Source: Marinicella marina
GTDB taxonomy: Bacteria; Pseudomonadota; Gammaproteobacteria; Xanthomonadales; Marinicellaceae
Reading direction: 5' to 3'
Assembly: GCF_030065545.1 (NCBI RefSeq)
Contig: NZ_JASJNC010000006.1
Coordinates: 1 to 64,000 of the forward strand
DNA: 64,000 nt
Program-made: the position numbers and the translations under genes
Notes under the pieces: model-generated
Told to the model about the DNA's origin: nothing
The model's input: the letters and a program-made list of their open reading frames with translations, nothing else
Databases searched by the model: none
In this document: piece by piece, positions 45,101 through 54,093 of the stretch
How the letters are laid out: each line of letters opens with the position of its first letter
Position numbering within the stretch: position 1 is the stretch's first letter

Positions 45101-45535
45101 GTTTTGCCACAGGTTGGGAGACACTTTATAGCCGGATTGGTAGGCGCCGTACCAGCGGATGTTGCTGTTGTTGTTGAGTTTTGTTGAATCAGCTTGACTC
45201 CAATTAACCACATAAGCATTGTTTGAGAATGATTGTAGCACTGTAAAGCCATTCTGTTGTAACCAGCTCGTGTCACTCTTGCCTGATTCAAATTGCACAA
45301 TGCCGTAATGAGCTGAAGCCTTGTTGTTGATGCCGTTGGCTGCAAAACTCAGTGCTTGCTCTTTCGGGTCAAAGATGCCGGTAGCTAAGATCAGTGCATT
45401 GCTGTTGACGGCCTGTTTAATTTCATTGACTTCAGGTTGAGCGGAACTGAGTACCTGCTGGTTGGCGTAGGCGCAACTTAGTGAGCCTATCATCAGTGCT
45501 GCCACCAATGGTTTTAGGGTAAGTTTTTGTTTCAT
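42113..45535 (-). CDS. Large secreted subtilisin-like serine protease (S8)
   Basis: This 1,140-residue secreted protease has a signal peptide (residues 1-24) and a prodomain of about 200 residues. Its catalytic triad is intact: Asp271 (VADSGLD), His332 (YHGTHVAG) and Ser527 (SGTSMATP), with the oxyanion Asn near 446. A galactose-binding-like or P-type domain follows (about 600-740), ending in DLIFSNGFDSD near 742. Two fibronectin-III-like repeats come next (TGIGLNWDSLNNASSYEIYR and a second near 870-960), then a C-terminal jelly-roll-like domain (about 980-1140). AGAGGAAAC precedes the ATG. It is probably an extracellular or cell-surface degradative enzyme. Confidence 0.94.
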   Translation of the reverse strand: MKQKLTLKPLVAALMIGSLSCAYANQQVLSSAQPEVNEIKQAVNSNALILATGIFDPKEQALSFAANGINNKASAHYGIVQFESGKSDTSWLQQNGFTVLQSFSNNAYVVNWSQADSTKLNNNSNIRWYGAYQSGYKVSPNLWQNQRVALSSYPITVRAFKDYDASQLKNLVRKSLPNASFINTNAPDNSGEIALDVAATELNQALDVLAAAEGIQWINIYRAEKFLNTEAVSAVQAAGPSGGSGSLYRPTNTPIFDQGIFGTGQIVGVADSGLDRNEDWFVNYDNGSGVNTAITDAEGVFPPLLGTLYPNNKVIAYWTMPGATAYDNGTYHGTHVAGSVAGDREDCVGSCESPAPSTSSPTSSGYDNDDGMAPNAQILFQDIGSNAGLTGSGSSPMWQQAYDAGAKIHSNSYGASTFGEYVSSDKNLDDSLRDLDNMIILFAAGNDDGFSGTTSSPGNSKNGLTVGALNHGDSDAVASYSNGGPTDDGRLKPDISATGTSIGSAAGDSNNSNAIDAPSRRSTSGTSMATPITAGATALLRQYFTDGFYPTGIKNSNDSYTPSGQLMKAMLLNGTNTDVGFFSNRAGWGKVWLENTLHFAGDQRFFRFWDVTHDSGLNTGDSLDFEVVVNPGEEFRATLAWYDLSGPTGSGVTLVNNLDLSVTTPDGTYLGNRFSGSESTTGGSADAINNVEQVRFTSPTGGAYQITVDATNIPGDGTLGSDQQGFALVVSGDLDTPELNAADLIFSNGFDSDLPTNLIATDLGTTGIGLNWDSLNNASSYEIYRSNGTCASMEPGTMRYIGSEIGTAFIDSETTGGYEYAYQVRAVNSGFVSPYSNCVDITSDQACLLPPAFNANASAIDNNVNASCSIGLTWPSAVSNCPTVSDVSYNIYRSTNHNFVADATSLLDTVTNATSYSDSSADADVPYFYRIEAVNNGNAADLSPELAATALGTPTGSVGTFSDDVDNSLLMNLSGTWSVSNDRASNGTLSYRSTFEGASTYTSNTCARMVSPLIEIPASGSPSIDYQAWYQIEAEWDGVVVEISTDGGNNWSDLPPVGGYPSDFSETLNPPINACGYPASQGAFGGASSGFDPFAHDLSAYSGESVLIRWSFSTDPGYEEEGFYIDQINYNDVITYGSCN

Positions 45536-45615
45536 GTTTCCTCTTTTTTTATATAATTATTTGGTGATGAAACTTGTTTTAGTTTCAATCAAATGGCGCT
45601 CCACACAAGCACCTC

Positions 45616-47967
45616 TTACTTGGCTAATTTAAGCCAAGTTTCTACAACGGTGTCTGGGTTCAATGACACGCTTTCTATGCCATGTTCCATTAACCATTGG
45701 GCTAAATCTGGGTGATCTGATGGGCCTTGGCCGCAGATGCCTATGTATTTGCCGCGTTTTTTACAAGCTGTGATGGCCATCGCCAGCATTTTTTTCACCG
45801 CCGGGTCTCTTTCGTCAAAAAGATCAGCAATGATGCCGGAGTCTCGGTCCAGTCCCAGGGTTAGCTGTGTCATGTCGTTTGAACCAATAGAGAATCCATC
45901 AAAGATATCTAAGAATTCATCTGCCATCAAAGCATTGGATGGCAGTTCACACATCATGATGATTTTCAGGTCATTCTCACCTTGTTTCAGGCCATTTTTT
46001 GCCATCAGGTCAATCACGCCTTGGCCTTCTGCCAAAGTCCTGACAAAAGGCACCATGGCCCAAACATTGGTCAGTCCCATCTCATCTCGGATGTACTTCA
46101 GTGCTTCGCATTCCATTTCAAAACAGTCAACAAATGAGTCATCCAAATAGCGAGATGCACCACGGAATCCCAGCATGGGATTTTCTTCATGAGGTTCGTA
46201 TTGTTTGCCGCCAATGAGGTTGGCATATTCGTTGGATTTAAAGTCAGACAGCCTGACTATCACTGGTTCTGGGCTGAAGGCAGCAGCCAAAGTTGAAATG
46301 CCTTCTGCCAAGCGTTTAACAAAATACTCCCGCGGAGAAGCATAAGCGGCAATCATCGGATCAGTGATGGCAGTCACCGCCTCAGGTTGTTGGTCGTAAT
46401 TTAATAACACTTTGGGGTGAATACCTATCATGCGATTGATGATGAATTCGAGACGCGCCAAGCCGATACCAAAATGCGGCAGGTTTTGGAAATCAAACGC
46501 GCGATCTGGGTTGCCCACATTCATCATGATTTTCAATGGCGCCTCAGGCATGTTTTCTAAATCTGTGGTGTGGATATCAAAACCCAATTTTCCATCATAA
46601 ACATAGCCGGTATCGCCTTCACAACATGATACGGTCACTTCTTGGTCGTGTGAGATTGTGCTGGTCGCATCGCCACAACCAACAATTGCTGGAATACCTA
46701 ATTCACGTGCAATGATGGCAGCGTGACATGTTCTGCCGCCACGGTTGGTAACTATGGCAGCGGCTTTTTTCATGATCGGTTCCCAGTCAGGATCAGTCAT
46801 GTCGGTAACCAGTACATCACCGCTGTTGATTTGATCCATTTGGGCGATGCTTTTGATGACTTTGGCGGTGCCTTGGCCTACTTTTTGTCCGATGCTGCGG
46901 CCTTCGCATACCACGGCGCCCTTGTTTTTCAGCGCATAACGTTCAATTTTCTGTCCTTGGTTTTCTCTGGATTTAACCGTTTCAGGCCTGGCTTGTACAA
47001 TATATAACTCACCAGTGAGGCCGTCTTTGGCCCATTCGATGTCCATTGGACGACCATAATGTTGCTCGATGATCATGGCCTGTTTGGCTAATTGTTGAAC
47101 TTCATCATCATTGATGGAAAATCGGGTGCTGCGATCACTTTCAATGTTTTGGGTTTGTACGCCTGATTCGCCATAAGTCATTTCAATCGCTTTTGAACCC
47201 AAGTTTCTGCGCAGTACCGCGGGTCTATCGGCTTTCAATGCAGGTTTGTAAACGTAAAATTCATCAGGGTTTACAGCACCTTGTACTACCATTTCACCCA
47301 GACCGTAAGATGAGGTGATGAACACCACATCATTGAAACCAGATTCGGTGTCCATGGTGAACATCACGCCACTGGCAGCAATGTCTGACCTGACCATCTG
47401 TTGAATTCCAGCTGATAGATAAACATCATCGTGTTCGAAACCATGATGAACTCGGTAGGATATGGCTCGATCGTTGTACAAAGAGGCGAAAACTTCATGG
47501 GCTTTGCTGAGGATTTCATCGGCGCCATGCACATTAAGAAAGGTTTCTTGTTGTCCAGCAAAAGAGGCATCAGGTAAATCTTCTGCGGTTGCTGAGGACC
47601 TTACAGCAACAGTAAAGTCATCACCTAAGTCGCCTTTCATTTCATCATAAGCAGTTCTCACCGCTGCTTCCAGTGGTGCTTGAAAAGGAGTTTCCAAGAC
47701 CCAGTTTCTGATTTTTTCACCACTGCTCCGTAAATCATCAATGTTATCTGTATCAAGATTTTTTAATTCCTTACTGATCCTTTCGTTCAATCCAGAGGTT
47801 TGTAAAAACTCTTTGAAGGCATAAGCAGTGGTGGCAAAACCACCGGGAACTTTTACACCCAAGGCATTGAGGTGTGTGATCATTTCTCCCAATGAGGCAT
47901 TTTTTCCGCCCACTTGGTCTAAGTCTTGCATGGTCAACTGGTCAAGTTTGATGATGTAATCTGACAT
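45616..47967 (-). CDS. ppsA: Phosphoenolpyruvate synthase
   Basis: This 783-residue enzyme makes PEP from pyruvate with ATP to AMP and phosphate, for gluconeogenesis. The ATP-grasp domain (GGKNASLGEMI, AVRSSATAEDLPDASFAGQQ) is followed by the phosphohistidine domain with GGRTCHAAIIARELGIPAIV near 420 and the PEP-binding barrel ending in SIGSNDMTQLTLGLDRDSG. The ATG at 47967 is preceded by TTAGGAAAT; a longer frame adds seven residues. It diverges from ppsR, which encodes its regulator. Confidence 0.96.
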   Translation of the reverse strand: MSDYIIKLDQLTMQDLDQVGGKNASLGEMITHLNALGVKVPGGFATTAYAFKEFLQTSGLNERISKELKNLDTDNIDDLRSSGEKIRNWVLETPFQAPLEAAVRTAYDEMKGDLGDDFTVAVRSSATAEDLPDASFAGQQETFLNVHGADEILSKAHEVFASLYNDRAISYRVHHGFEHDDVYLSAGIQQMVRSDIAASGVMFTMDTESGFNDVVFITSSYGLGEMVVQGAVNPDEFYVYKPALKADRPAVLRRNLGSKAIEMTYGESGVQTQNIESDRSTRFSINDDEVQQLAKQAMIIEQHYGRPMDIEWAKDGLTGELYIVQARPETVKSRENQGQKIERYALKNKGAVVCEGRSIGQKVGQGTAKVIKSIAQMDQINSGDVLVTDMTDPDWEPIMKKAAAIVTNRGGRTCHAAIIARELGIPAIVGCGDATSTISHDQEVTVSCCEGDTGYVYDGKLGFDIHTTDLENMPEAPLKIMMNVGNPDRAFDFQNLPHFGIGLARLEFIINRMIGIHPKVLLNYDQQPEAVTAITDPMIAAYASPREYFVKRLAEGISTLAAAFSPEPVIVRLSDFKSNEYANLIGGKQYEPHEENPMLGFRGASRYLDDSFVDCFEMECEALKYIRDEMGLTNVWAMVPFVRTLAEGQGVIDLMAKNGLKQGENDLKIIMMCELPSNALMADEFLDIFDGFSIGSNDMTQLTLGLDRDSGIIADLFDERDPAVKKMLAMAITACKKRGKYIGICGQGPSDHPDLAQWLMEHGIESVSLNPDTVVETWLKLAK

Positions 47968-48074
47968 GGATTTCCTAAGAATCGACAAAAGTGTTATATT
48001 CTATCGTCAACAGGCGGCTGCATAAACCGCAAAATCTGATTAATTATAAAAAATAACGTAAAAGTGGTTCCTTA

Positions 48075-48896
48075 ATGAGTGAAGAAAAAAAATGTGCAAT
48101 TTTCTATGTGTCTGACGGCACCGCCATCACGGCTGAAACTGTTGGTCGTTCTTTGATCAGTCAATTTAAAGGCATCGAGTTCGTTGAAAAACGTTTGGCT
48201 TTCATCAATGATGAGGCGGGGGCGCAAATTGCTGCTGATATCATCGCTAAAACACCAACAGACTTTCAGCCTTTGGTCATTAACACCGTGGTGGATATTA
48301 AATTACGTAAAATCATTCATTCGGCAGGTGGGTTAAAGTTAGACCCTTTTAATCGATTGCTCAGGCGGATTGAAAAAAACCTCAACATCAAAAGTGATCC
48401 TGGTGTAGGTCGCGCCCATGGCATGGTAGACAGTGCCTCTTATAATGACCGCATTGAAGCAACCAACTTTGCACTGTCTCATGACGATGGTGTGAACCTG
48501 AACTTGCACCAAGCTGATTTAATACTGTTGGGCGTATCAAGAAGCGGTAAAACGCCGACGTGCTTGTATTTGGCTTTGCACTATGGGCTCAAAGCAGCCA
48601 ATTATCCCATCACCGATGAGGATTTAGAGCGCATGCGATTACCTGATGATGTGATTCAACACAAAGAAAAATTGTTTGGTTTGACCATTGATCCCTTTCG
48701 CTTATCGCAAATTCGCAGTGAACGCAGGCCCAACTCCAGGTATGCTGAATTGCGCAAGTGTCAAATGGAAGTCAGCGACGCTGAACTCATCTACCACCGC
48801 AATCAAATTCCATTTTTAAGTACAACACATACCTCAATTGAAGAAATTTCAGGTAAGATAATGATAGCTTTAGATTTAAATAAAAGACTTTATTAA
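48075..48896 (+). CDS. ppsR: PEP synthase regulatory protein (bifunctional kinase/phosphorylase)
   Basis: This 273-residue DUF299 protein phosphorylates and dephosphorylates a threonine of PEP synthase, switching it off and on according to ADP and pyruvate. The P-loop-like motif GVSRSGKTPTCLYLA near 152-166 and the N-terminal block YVSDGTAITAETVGRS are conserved. The closing block RYAELRKCQMEVSDAE matches the family. It is divergent from ppsA across 107 bases. The next gene starts directly after its stop. Confidence 0.95.
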   Translation: MSEEKKCAIFYVSDGTAITAETVGRSLISQFKGIEFVEKRLAFINDEAGAQIAADIIAKTPTDFQPLVINTVVDIKLRKIIHSAGGLKLDPFNRLLRRIEKNLNIKSDPGVGRAHGMVDSASYNDRIEATNFALSHDDGVNLNLHQADLILLGVSRSGKTPTCLYLALHYGLKAANYPITDEDLERMRLPDDVIQHKEKLFGLTIDPFRLSQIRSERRPNSRYAELRKCQMEVSDAELIYHRNQIPFLSTTHTSIEEISGKIMIALDLNKRLY

Positions 48897-49352
48897 ATGT
48901 TGCTCACTGAACAATACTTAACCCATAGACAATACATCAGTCGACACAACATATCGCTGATGCAGTTACATGAGTTCAACCACAAATTGTTGAATCATTT
49001 ATTGCCAGCACAATTAAGTGAGGCCAGCACTTATGTATCCAATGTTGATGACAAGCCAACGCTACAAGTTACCATCAGAGAACGTTTCAAGTTCACCACT
49101 GAACTGTCTATGTGTATGGTTTTTGACCAAGCAGTTTCCGATGCTTTGGTGATCAGGATCTACCACGATGCCCAGCTGGCTGAGCTGATTTATTCCAATG
49201 AATTTGAAAAGCAATACCGCCAAATGGGTGGGCAAGTGGATATAAAAAACCAGGCCAGCTTGCGCTTCAGTCAAAATTGTTTCCTCAATAAATGGTTGAT
49301 ATACCTGTTGCAAAATGGCTTCTGTCAATCAAATTGGGTAAAAACAGAATAG
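48897..49352 (+). CDS. DUF1249 (YqiB-like) protein
   Basis: This 151-residue protein matches the YqiB/DUF1249 family of gammaproteobacteria, whose function is not established. The blocks FNHKLLNHLLP, QVTIRERFKFTTEL, VIRIYHDAQLAELI and a C-terminal LNKWLIYLLQNG resemble E. coli YqiB. It is cytoplasmic with no membrane segment. Its ATG immediately follows the ppsR stop codon, so the two genes are coupled. That partnership is unusual, since yqiB is normally near cpdA and nudF. Confidence 0.82.
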   Translation: MLLTEQYLTHRQYISRHNISLMQLHEFNHKLLNHLLPAQLSEASTYVSNVDDKPTLQVTIRERFKFTTELSMCMVFDQAVSDALVIRIYHDAQLAELIYSNEFEKQYRQMGGQVDIKNQASLRFSQNCFLNKWLIYLLQNGFCQSNWVKTE

Positions 49353-49407
49353 ACACCAATAAAAATTAAATATACACAGCAAAAATAACAAAAAAAGAGA
49401 GAAAACC

Positions 49408-51180
49408 ATGAAGCCTACTGACACTACTAAACCAGAGTATTTTCATAAAGTGGTTGATTGTCAATACGCCTGTCCGGCACACACACCTGTACCTGAATAC
49501 ATACGCTTAATTGCTGCCGGCAGGTATGATGATGCCTATATGATTAATTGGCAGTCCAATGTTTTTCCTGGTGTGTTGGGTCGAACTTGCGATCGACCTT
49601 GTGAACCAGCTTGTCGACGGGGGCGGATCGAAGAGGAGCCAGTGGCGATTTGTCGTTTGAAGCGGGTTGCTGCTGATAACAAATCTGACATCACACATAG
49701 GTTGCCAGCCATTCCAAAAGAAAAAAATGGTAAACGGGTGGCTCTTATCGGTGGTGGTCCGGCCTCATTGACAGTGGCCAGAGATTTGATGCCATTGGGC
49801 TACAGCATAGATTTGTATGATGACCAAAACAAGGGGGGTGGTTTTATGCGCTCTCAAATTCCATCTTTTCGTTTGCCAGAAGCAGTGCTTGATGAAGAAG
49901 TTAACTACATCTTGGATATGGGTGTGGTGACCCACTTTAATCAAGAAGTAACCAGTATGGCTGCTGTGTTGAGCAAACAATATGATGCAGTTTTTGTTGG
50001 CACTGGTGCACCCAGAGGCAGAGACCTGCCTGACCTGCCGGGCAGAAACTCAGGTGATGCCAATATTCATATTGGCATTGATTGGTTGGCCAGTGTGGCA
50101 TTTGAACACATCGATAAAATTGGTAAGAAAGTGTTGGTACTTGGCGGCGGTAATACTGCGATGGATTGTTGCCGCACAGCGATTCGTTTAGGCGGTGAAG
50201 ATGTGCGGGTGGTGGTTCGCAGTCCAAAGTCTGATATGAAAGCATCCCCATGGGAAATTGAAGATGCTGAACATGAAGACATCCCGATGTATGAAAACCA
50301 CAACCCCAAAGCTTTTGTGACCGAAAATGGTCGATTGGTTGGCATGGTATTTGAACGTGTTGAGCCGGTTTTTGATGAACAGGGCAAAAGATCACTGGTG
50401 CCGACTGGTGAAGAGGTGATGATGCCATGTGACGATGTGTTGATGGCCATTGGTCAGTTGAATTCTTTTCCGTGGATTGAGCGCAACTTGGGCATTGAAT
50501 TCAATGACTGGGATATGCCAGAGGTTGATAAAACCACATTTCAGACTTCATTGCCGCATGTTTTTATTGGAGGTGATGCTGCTTGGGGCCCTGAGAATGT
50601 CATCACAGCGGTGGCACATGGTCATCAGGCTGCCATTTCCATACACCACTATTGTCACGGCAAGTCGACCACAGATAGGCCTGCCCCCGAAGTTAACTTA
50701 ACCAGTCAGAAGATGGGTTTTCATGACTGGTTGTATGATGCTCACATATCAGACGATCAGAGGCATGTTGTGGCCTTGATTGATAAACAAAAAGCAGTGG
50801 GTGATCGCAAGCTGGAGGTAGAAAAAGGTTTTGATTTATCTCAGGGCTACGAAGAAGCCATGCGTTGCCTGAATTGTGACGTGCAAACGGTGTTTGAAAC
50901 TGATCGTTGTATCGAGTGTGATGCCTGTGAGGATATCTGTCCGGTGGATTGCATCAACTTCACTGACAATGCACCTGAGGATCTTTTGCGTGAGCAACTT
51001 AAGGTAAAGGCAACGAATAAAGACCAGGACCTTTATGTTTCTGATGAATTGAAAACCAAAAGGGTGATGGTCAAAGATGAAAATGTCTGTTTGCATTGTG
51101 GGCTTTGTGCTGAGCGCTGTCCGACTGGCGCATGGGACATGCAAAAGTTTTTATTACATGAAGCCACAGCTGGTAAGTAA
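49408..51180 (+). CDS. GltD-like NAD(P)H flavoprotein fused to a 2x[4Fe-4S] ferredoxin domain
   Basis: This 590-residue protein combines a GltD-type N-terminal Fe-S segment (CQYACPAHTPVPEYI, then TCDRPCEPACRRG), an FAD site (VALIGGGPASLTVARDL near 115), an NAD(P) site (VLVLGGGNTAMDCCRTA near 245) and a C-terminal ferredoxin with two clusters (CIECDACEDICP near 500 and CLHCGLCAERCP near 560). It should move electrons between NAD(P)H and the 2-oxoacid oxidoreductase encoded directly after it. AAAGAGAGA precedes the ATG. It is a redox adaptor by inference; the acceptor is not shown. Confidence 0.87.
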   Translation: MKPTDTTKPEYFHKVVDCQYACPAHTPVPEYIRLIAAGRYDDAYMINWQSNVFPGVLGRTCDRPCEPACRRGRIEEEPVAICRLKRVAADNKSDITHRLPAIPKEKNGKRVALIGGGPASLTVARDLMPLGYSIDLYDDQNKGGGFMRSQIPSFRLPEAVLDEEVNYILDMGVVTHFNQEVTSMAAVLSKQYDAVFVGTGAPRGRDLPDLPGRNSGDANIHIGIDWLASVAFEHIDKIGKKVLVLGGGNTAMDCCRTAIRLGGEDVRVVVRSPKSDMKASPWEIEDAEHEDIPMYENHNPKAFVTENGRLVGMVFERVEPVFDEQGKRSLVPTGEEVMMPCDDVLMAIGQLNSFPWIERNLGIEFNDWDMPEVDKTTFQTSLPHVFIGGDAAWGPENVITAVAHGHQAAISIHHYCHGKSTTDRPAPEVNLTSQKMGFHDWLYDAHISDDQRHVVALIDKQKAVGDRKLEVEKGFDLSQGYEEAMRCLNCDVQTVFETDRCIECDACEDICPVDCINFTDNAPEDLLREQLKVKATNKDQDLYVSDELKTKRVMVKDENVCLHCGLCAERCPTGAWDMQKFLLHEATAGK

Positions 51181-51193
51181 AGGAGAGTCATGA

Positions 51194-53032
51194 ATGAATG
51201 AAGTCAATACAATCAAAGCGACCAATGACTTTGTGATCAGGTTTGCCAATGTCAATGGGTCAGGTTCGGCTTCAGCCAACAACCTGTTCAGTAAGGCAGT
51301 TTTTCGTTTGGGTGTACCAGTTTCATCCAAAAACATATTTCCATCTAATATTCAGGGTTTGCCAACATGGTTCGAGGTGAGAATCAATGAGCAAGGCTAC
51401 TTAGGGCGCCGCGGTGGCTATGACTTCATCGTCGCCGTTAATGGCCAGACCATGCTTAAGGATTACCATGATTTGTTACCGGGAGGTTATTTTTTTTATG
51501 ACTCCTCGAAGCGACTGCCAGATACTTTCACGCGAGATGATGTAATTGAAATCGGCATTCCACTGACTGCTATTTGTAATGCCAACTACACTGAACCGAG
51601 GCTTAGGCAGATATTTAAAAACATCATTTATGTGGGCGCCTTGGCTTACCTTTTTGATATGGATTTCACGGTTTTTGAAGACTCTATCAAATCGCAATTT
51701 GCCAAGAAAGAAAAGCTCATCGCCCCTAACATACAAGCTTTGAGGTTGGGTTATGATTATGCGCAGCAACACTTCAGTAACAGTTGTGGCTTGAATATCC
51801 ACAGGCGTGATTTGAACGGTGAACAAATACTGTTAGAGGGTAATGCGGCTGCTGGTTTAGGCGCGGTATATGCCGGAGCCACTGTTGCCGGATGGTATCC
51901 CATTACGCCTTCAACATCAGTGGTGGAAGCATTTGAAAAGTATTGTCATGCTTATCGGGTCGACGCCGAATCAGGAAAAAATAAATTCGCCATTGTGCAG
52001 GCCGAAGACGAACTGGCAGCCATTGGTATCGTTATTGGCGCCAGTTGGAATGGTGCCAGGGCATTTACAGCCACTTCTGGCCCGGGCGTTTCATTAATGA
52101 GTGAGTTTTTAGGCTTGGCTTATTTTTCTGAAATTCCGGTTATGTTGATGGACATACAGCGAACAGGTCCTTCTACCGGTATGCCCACCAGGACTCAGCA
52201 GTCAGATATTTTATCTGCCGCGTATGCCTCACATGGGGATACTAAGAATGTGTTGTTATTTCCGGCTAATCCCAAAGAGTGCTTTGAATTAACCGTGGCT
52301 GGTTTTGATTTGGCAGAACGGTTACAAACGCCAGTTATATTAATGAGTGATTTGGACCTGGGGATGAACGTCCATCAGTGTGATCCAATCACTTGGGACG
52401 ATGACCAGGTTTATGACCGTGGCAAGGTGCTCAACGAAAAGCAGTTGGATGAAATGGCTGAAAAGTGGGGCCGATATTTAGACGTGGATGGCGATGGTGT
52501 CCCTTATCGAACCATTCCAGGCACTCACCCTGTTAAAGGCGCTTATTTCACCCGTGGTTCATCACATGATGAATACGCAGCTTACACCGAAGACGGCGAA
52601 GTTTATGCCAGAGGCATGCAGCGGCTGCTGGTCAAATGGAATACGGCCAAAAAACTCGTACCAAAGGCGCAAATCGATGGTGAAGGTAAGAGCATAGGCG
52701 TCATTTATTATGGCACCAGTGATTATGCCACGCAGGAGGCAATGGATATTTTGCGAGTTGACCAAGACATTGATTCTATGCGCATTAAGGCTTTCCCGTT
52801 TGGCGCTGAGGTGGCAAAGTTTGTCCGCAAGCATGATGTTATTTTTGTGATAGAGCAGAACAGAGATGCTCAAATGAAGACATTGTTAGTTAATGAACTG
52901 GCGGTTTCACCTAATAAGTTTGTGGAAGTCTTGAACATTGATGGTATGCCAATCACTGCGGCGTTTTTGGTTGGTGAAATTCGGCATCGCCTCGAACAAT
53001 CCACAACCTCTATCAAACAACAGGAGGCATGA
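51194..53032 (+). CDS. 2-oxoacid:acceptor oxidoreductase, fused gamma-alpha subunit
   Basis: This 612-residue subunit carries a gamma domain first (about 10-190, FANVNGSGSASANNLFSKAV) and then the alpha pyrimidine-binding domain (about 215-600, GAVYAGATVAGWYPITPSTS). The enzyme class converts 2-oxoacids such as pyruvate or 2-oxoglutarate to acyl-CoA, CO2 and reduced acceptor, or the reverse. The specificity cannot be read. AGGAGAG follows the previous stop and the ATG at 51194 fits; the ATG at 51190 stops after three codons. It lies two bases before the beta gene. Confidence 0.88.
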   Translation: MNEVNTIKATNDFVIRFANVNGSGSASANNLFSKAVFRLGVPVSSKNIFPSNIQGLPTWFEVRINEQGYLGRRGGYDFIVAVNGQTMLKDYHDLLPGGYFFYDSSKRLPDTFTRDDVIEIGIPLTAICNANYTEPRLRQIFKNIIYVGALAYLFDMDFTVFEDSIKSQFAKKEKLIAPNIQALRLGYDYAQQHFSNSCGLNIHRRDLNGEQILLEGNAAAGLGAVYAGATVAGWYPITPSTSVVEAFEKYCHAYRVDAESGKNKFAIVQAEDELAAIGIVIGASWNGARAFTATSGPGVSLMSEFLGLAYFSEIPVMLMDIQRTGPSTGMPTRTQQSDILSAAYASHGDTKNVLLFPANPKECFELTVAGFDLAERLQTPVILMSDLDLGMNVHQCDPITWDDDQVYDRGKVLNEKQLDEMAEKWGRYLDVDGDGVPYRTIPGTHPVKGAYFTRGSSHDEYAAYTEDGEVYARGMQRLLVKWNTAKKLVPKAQIDGEGKSIGVIYYGTSDYATQEAMDILRVDQDIDSMRIKAFPFGAEVAKFVRKHDVIFVIEQNRDAQMKTLLVNELAVSPNKFVEVLNIDGMPITAAFLVGEIRHRLEQSTTSIKQQEA

Positions 53033-53033
53033 C

Positions 53034-54086
53034 ATGACTTTTGTACGACCCAATTTTAGACACCCCGAAAACCACACCAATCAGCGCGGCTACTCAATTA
53101 AAAATTACGAAGGGGCTTTATCGACCCTTTGCGCTGGCTGTGGTCACGATTCAATCAGTGCATCAATCATAAAATCCTGTTTTGATTTGAATTTAGAGCC
53201 ACATAAGATTGCTAAAATTTCGGGAATAGGCTGCTCCTCCAAGACCCCAACATACTTCTTGGGCAAGGCACATGGGTTTAACTCTGTTCATGGGCGCATG
53301 CCTTCAGTTACCACAGGTGCTAACTTGGCCAATCGAGATTTACTATACATTGGTGTTTCTGGTGACGGTGACACGGCATCAATTGGTATGGGGCAATTTG
53401 CCCACGTGGTGAGAAGAAATCTAAATATGGTTTATATTGTTATGAACAATGGGTGCTATGGCCTGACAAAGGGCCAAGATTCAGCCACTGCTGATAAGGG
53501 TTCTGCCAGTAAAAAAGGTGTGCCTAGCGTGTTTGACTCAATTGATTTGTGTCAACTTGCCTTGCAGTTGGGTGCGGGTTATGTTGCCAGAAGTTTTTCT
53601 GGTGACAAAAAACAACTGACACCATTGATTAAGGCAGCAATAAAACACCAGGGTTTTGCTTTCATTGATGTGGTTTCGCCTTGTGTGACTTTCAATAACA
53701 CGCCAACATCGACCAAAGGTTATGAATGGGTTCGTGATCATCTGGAAGCAACAGGAACAGTCGATTTTATTCCCTCAAAATCAGAAATCACGGTGGATTA
53801 TCCTGAAGGCACCACCCGCAAGCTTGCTTTACATGATGGCAGTGAGTTGTTGCTGCACAAAAATGCTCATGATTATGATTTAAGCAGTCTCAAAGCTGCC
53901 ATGGATCGGATTGAATCAACCAAGGAATTAGATAAAATTTTAACAGGGTTGATTTACCATAATCAATCAGTGCAAGATACCCATGAACTGATTCAAACAG
54001 TTGAACAACCATTGAATGAACTCTCACAACAACAGCTGTGTCCAGGATCCAAGGTTTTGGAAAAACTGAACGCCAGCTTAAGGTAG
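53034..54086 (+). CDS. 2-oxoacid:acceptor oxidoreductase, beta subunit
   Basis: This 350-residue subunit binds thiamine diphosphate. The blocks LCAGCGHDSISASIIKSC, SGIGCSSKTPTYF and GDGDTASIGMGQFAHVVRRN followed by NNGCYGLTKGQ are those of KorB/PorB proteins, and the metal/TPP motif GDG..NN is intact. Cysteines for an [Fe-S] cluster are present (CAGC, GC near 62). The ATG at 53034 is placed by AGGAGG just before it. Its substrate could be pyruvate or 2-oxoglutarate. Confidence 0.9.
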   Translation: MTFVRPNFRHPENHTNQRGYSIKNYEGALSTLCAGCGHDSISASIIKSCFDLNLEPHKIAKISGIGCSSKTPTYFLGKAHGFNSVHGRMPSVTTGANLANRDLLYIGVSGDGDTASIGMGQFAHVVRRNLNMVYIVMNNGCYGLTKGQDSATADKGSASKKGVPSVFDSIDLCQLALQLGAGYVARSFSGDKKQLTPLIKAAIKHQGFAFIDVVSPCVTFNNTPTSTKGYEWVRDHLEATGTVDFIPSKSEITVDYPEGTTRKLALHDGSELLLHKNAHDYDLSSLKAAMDRIESTKELDKILTGLIYHNQSVQDTHELIQTVEQPLNELSQQQLCPGSKVLEKLNASLR

Positions 54087-54093
54087 AACACCA

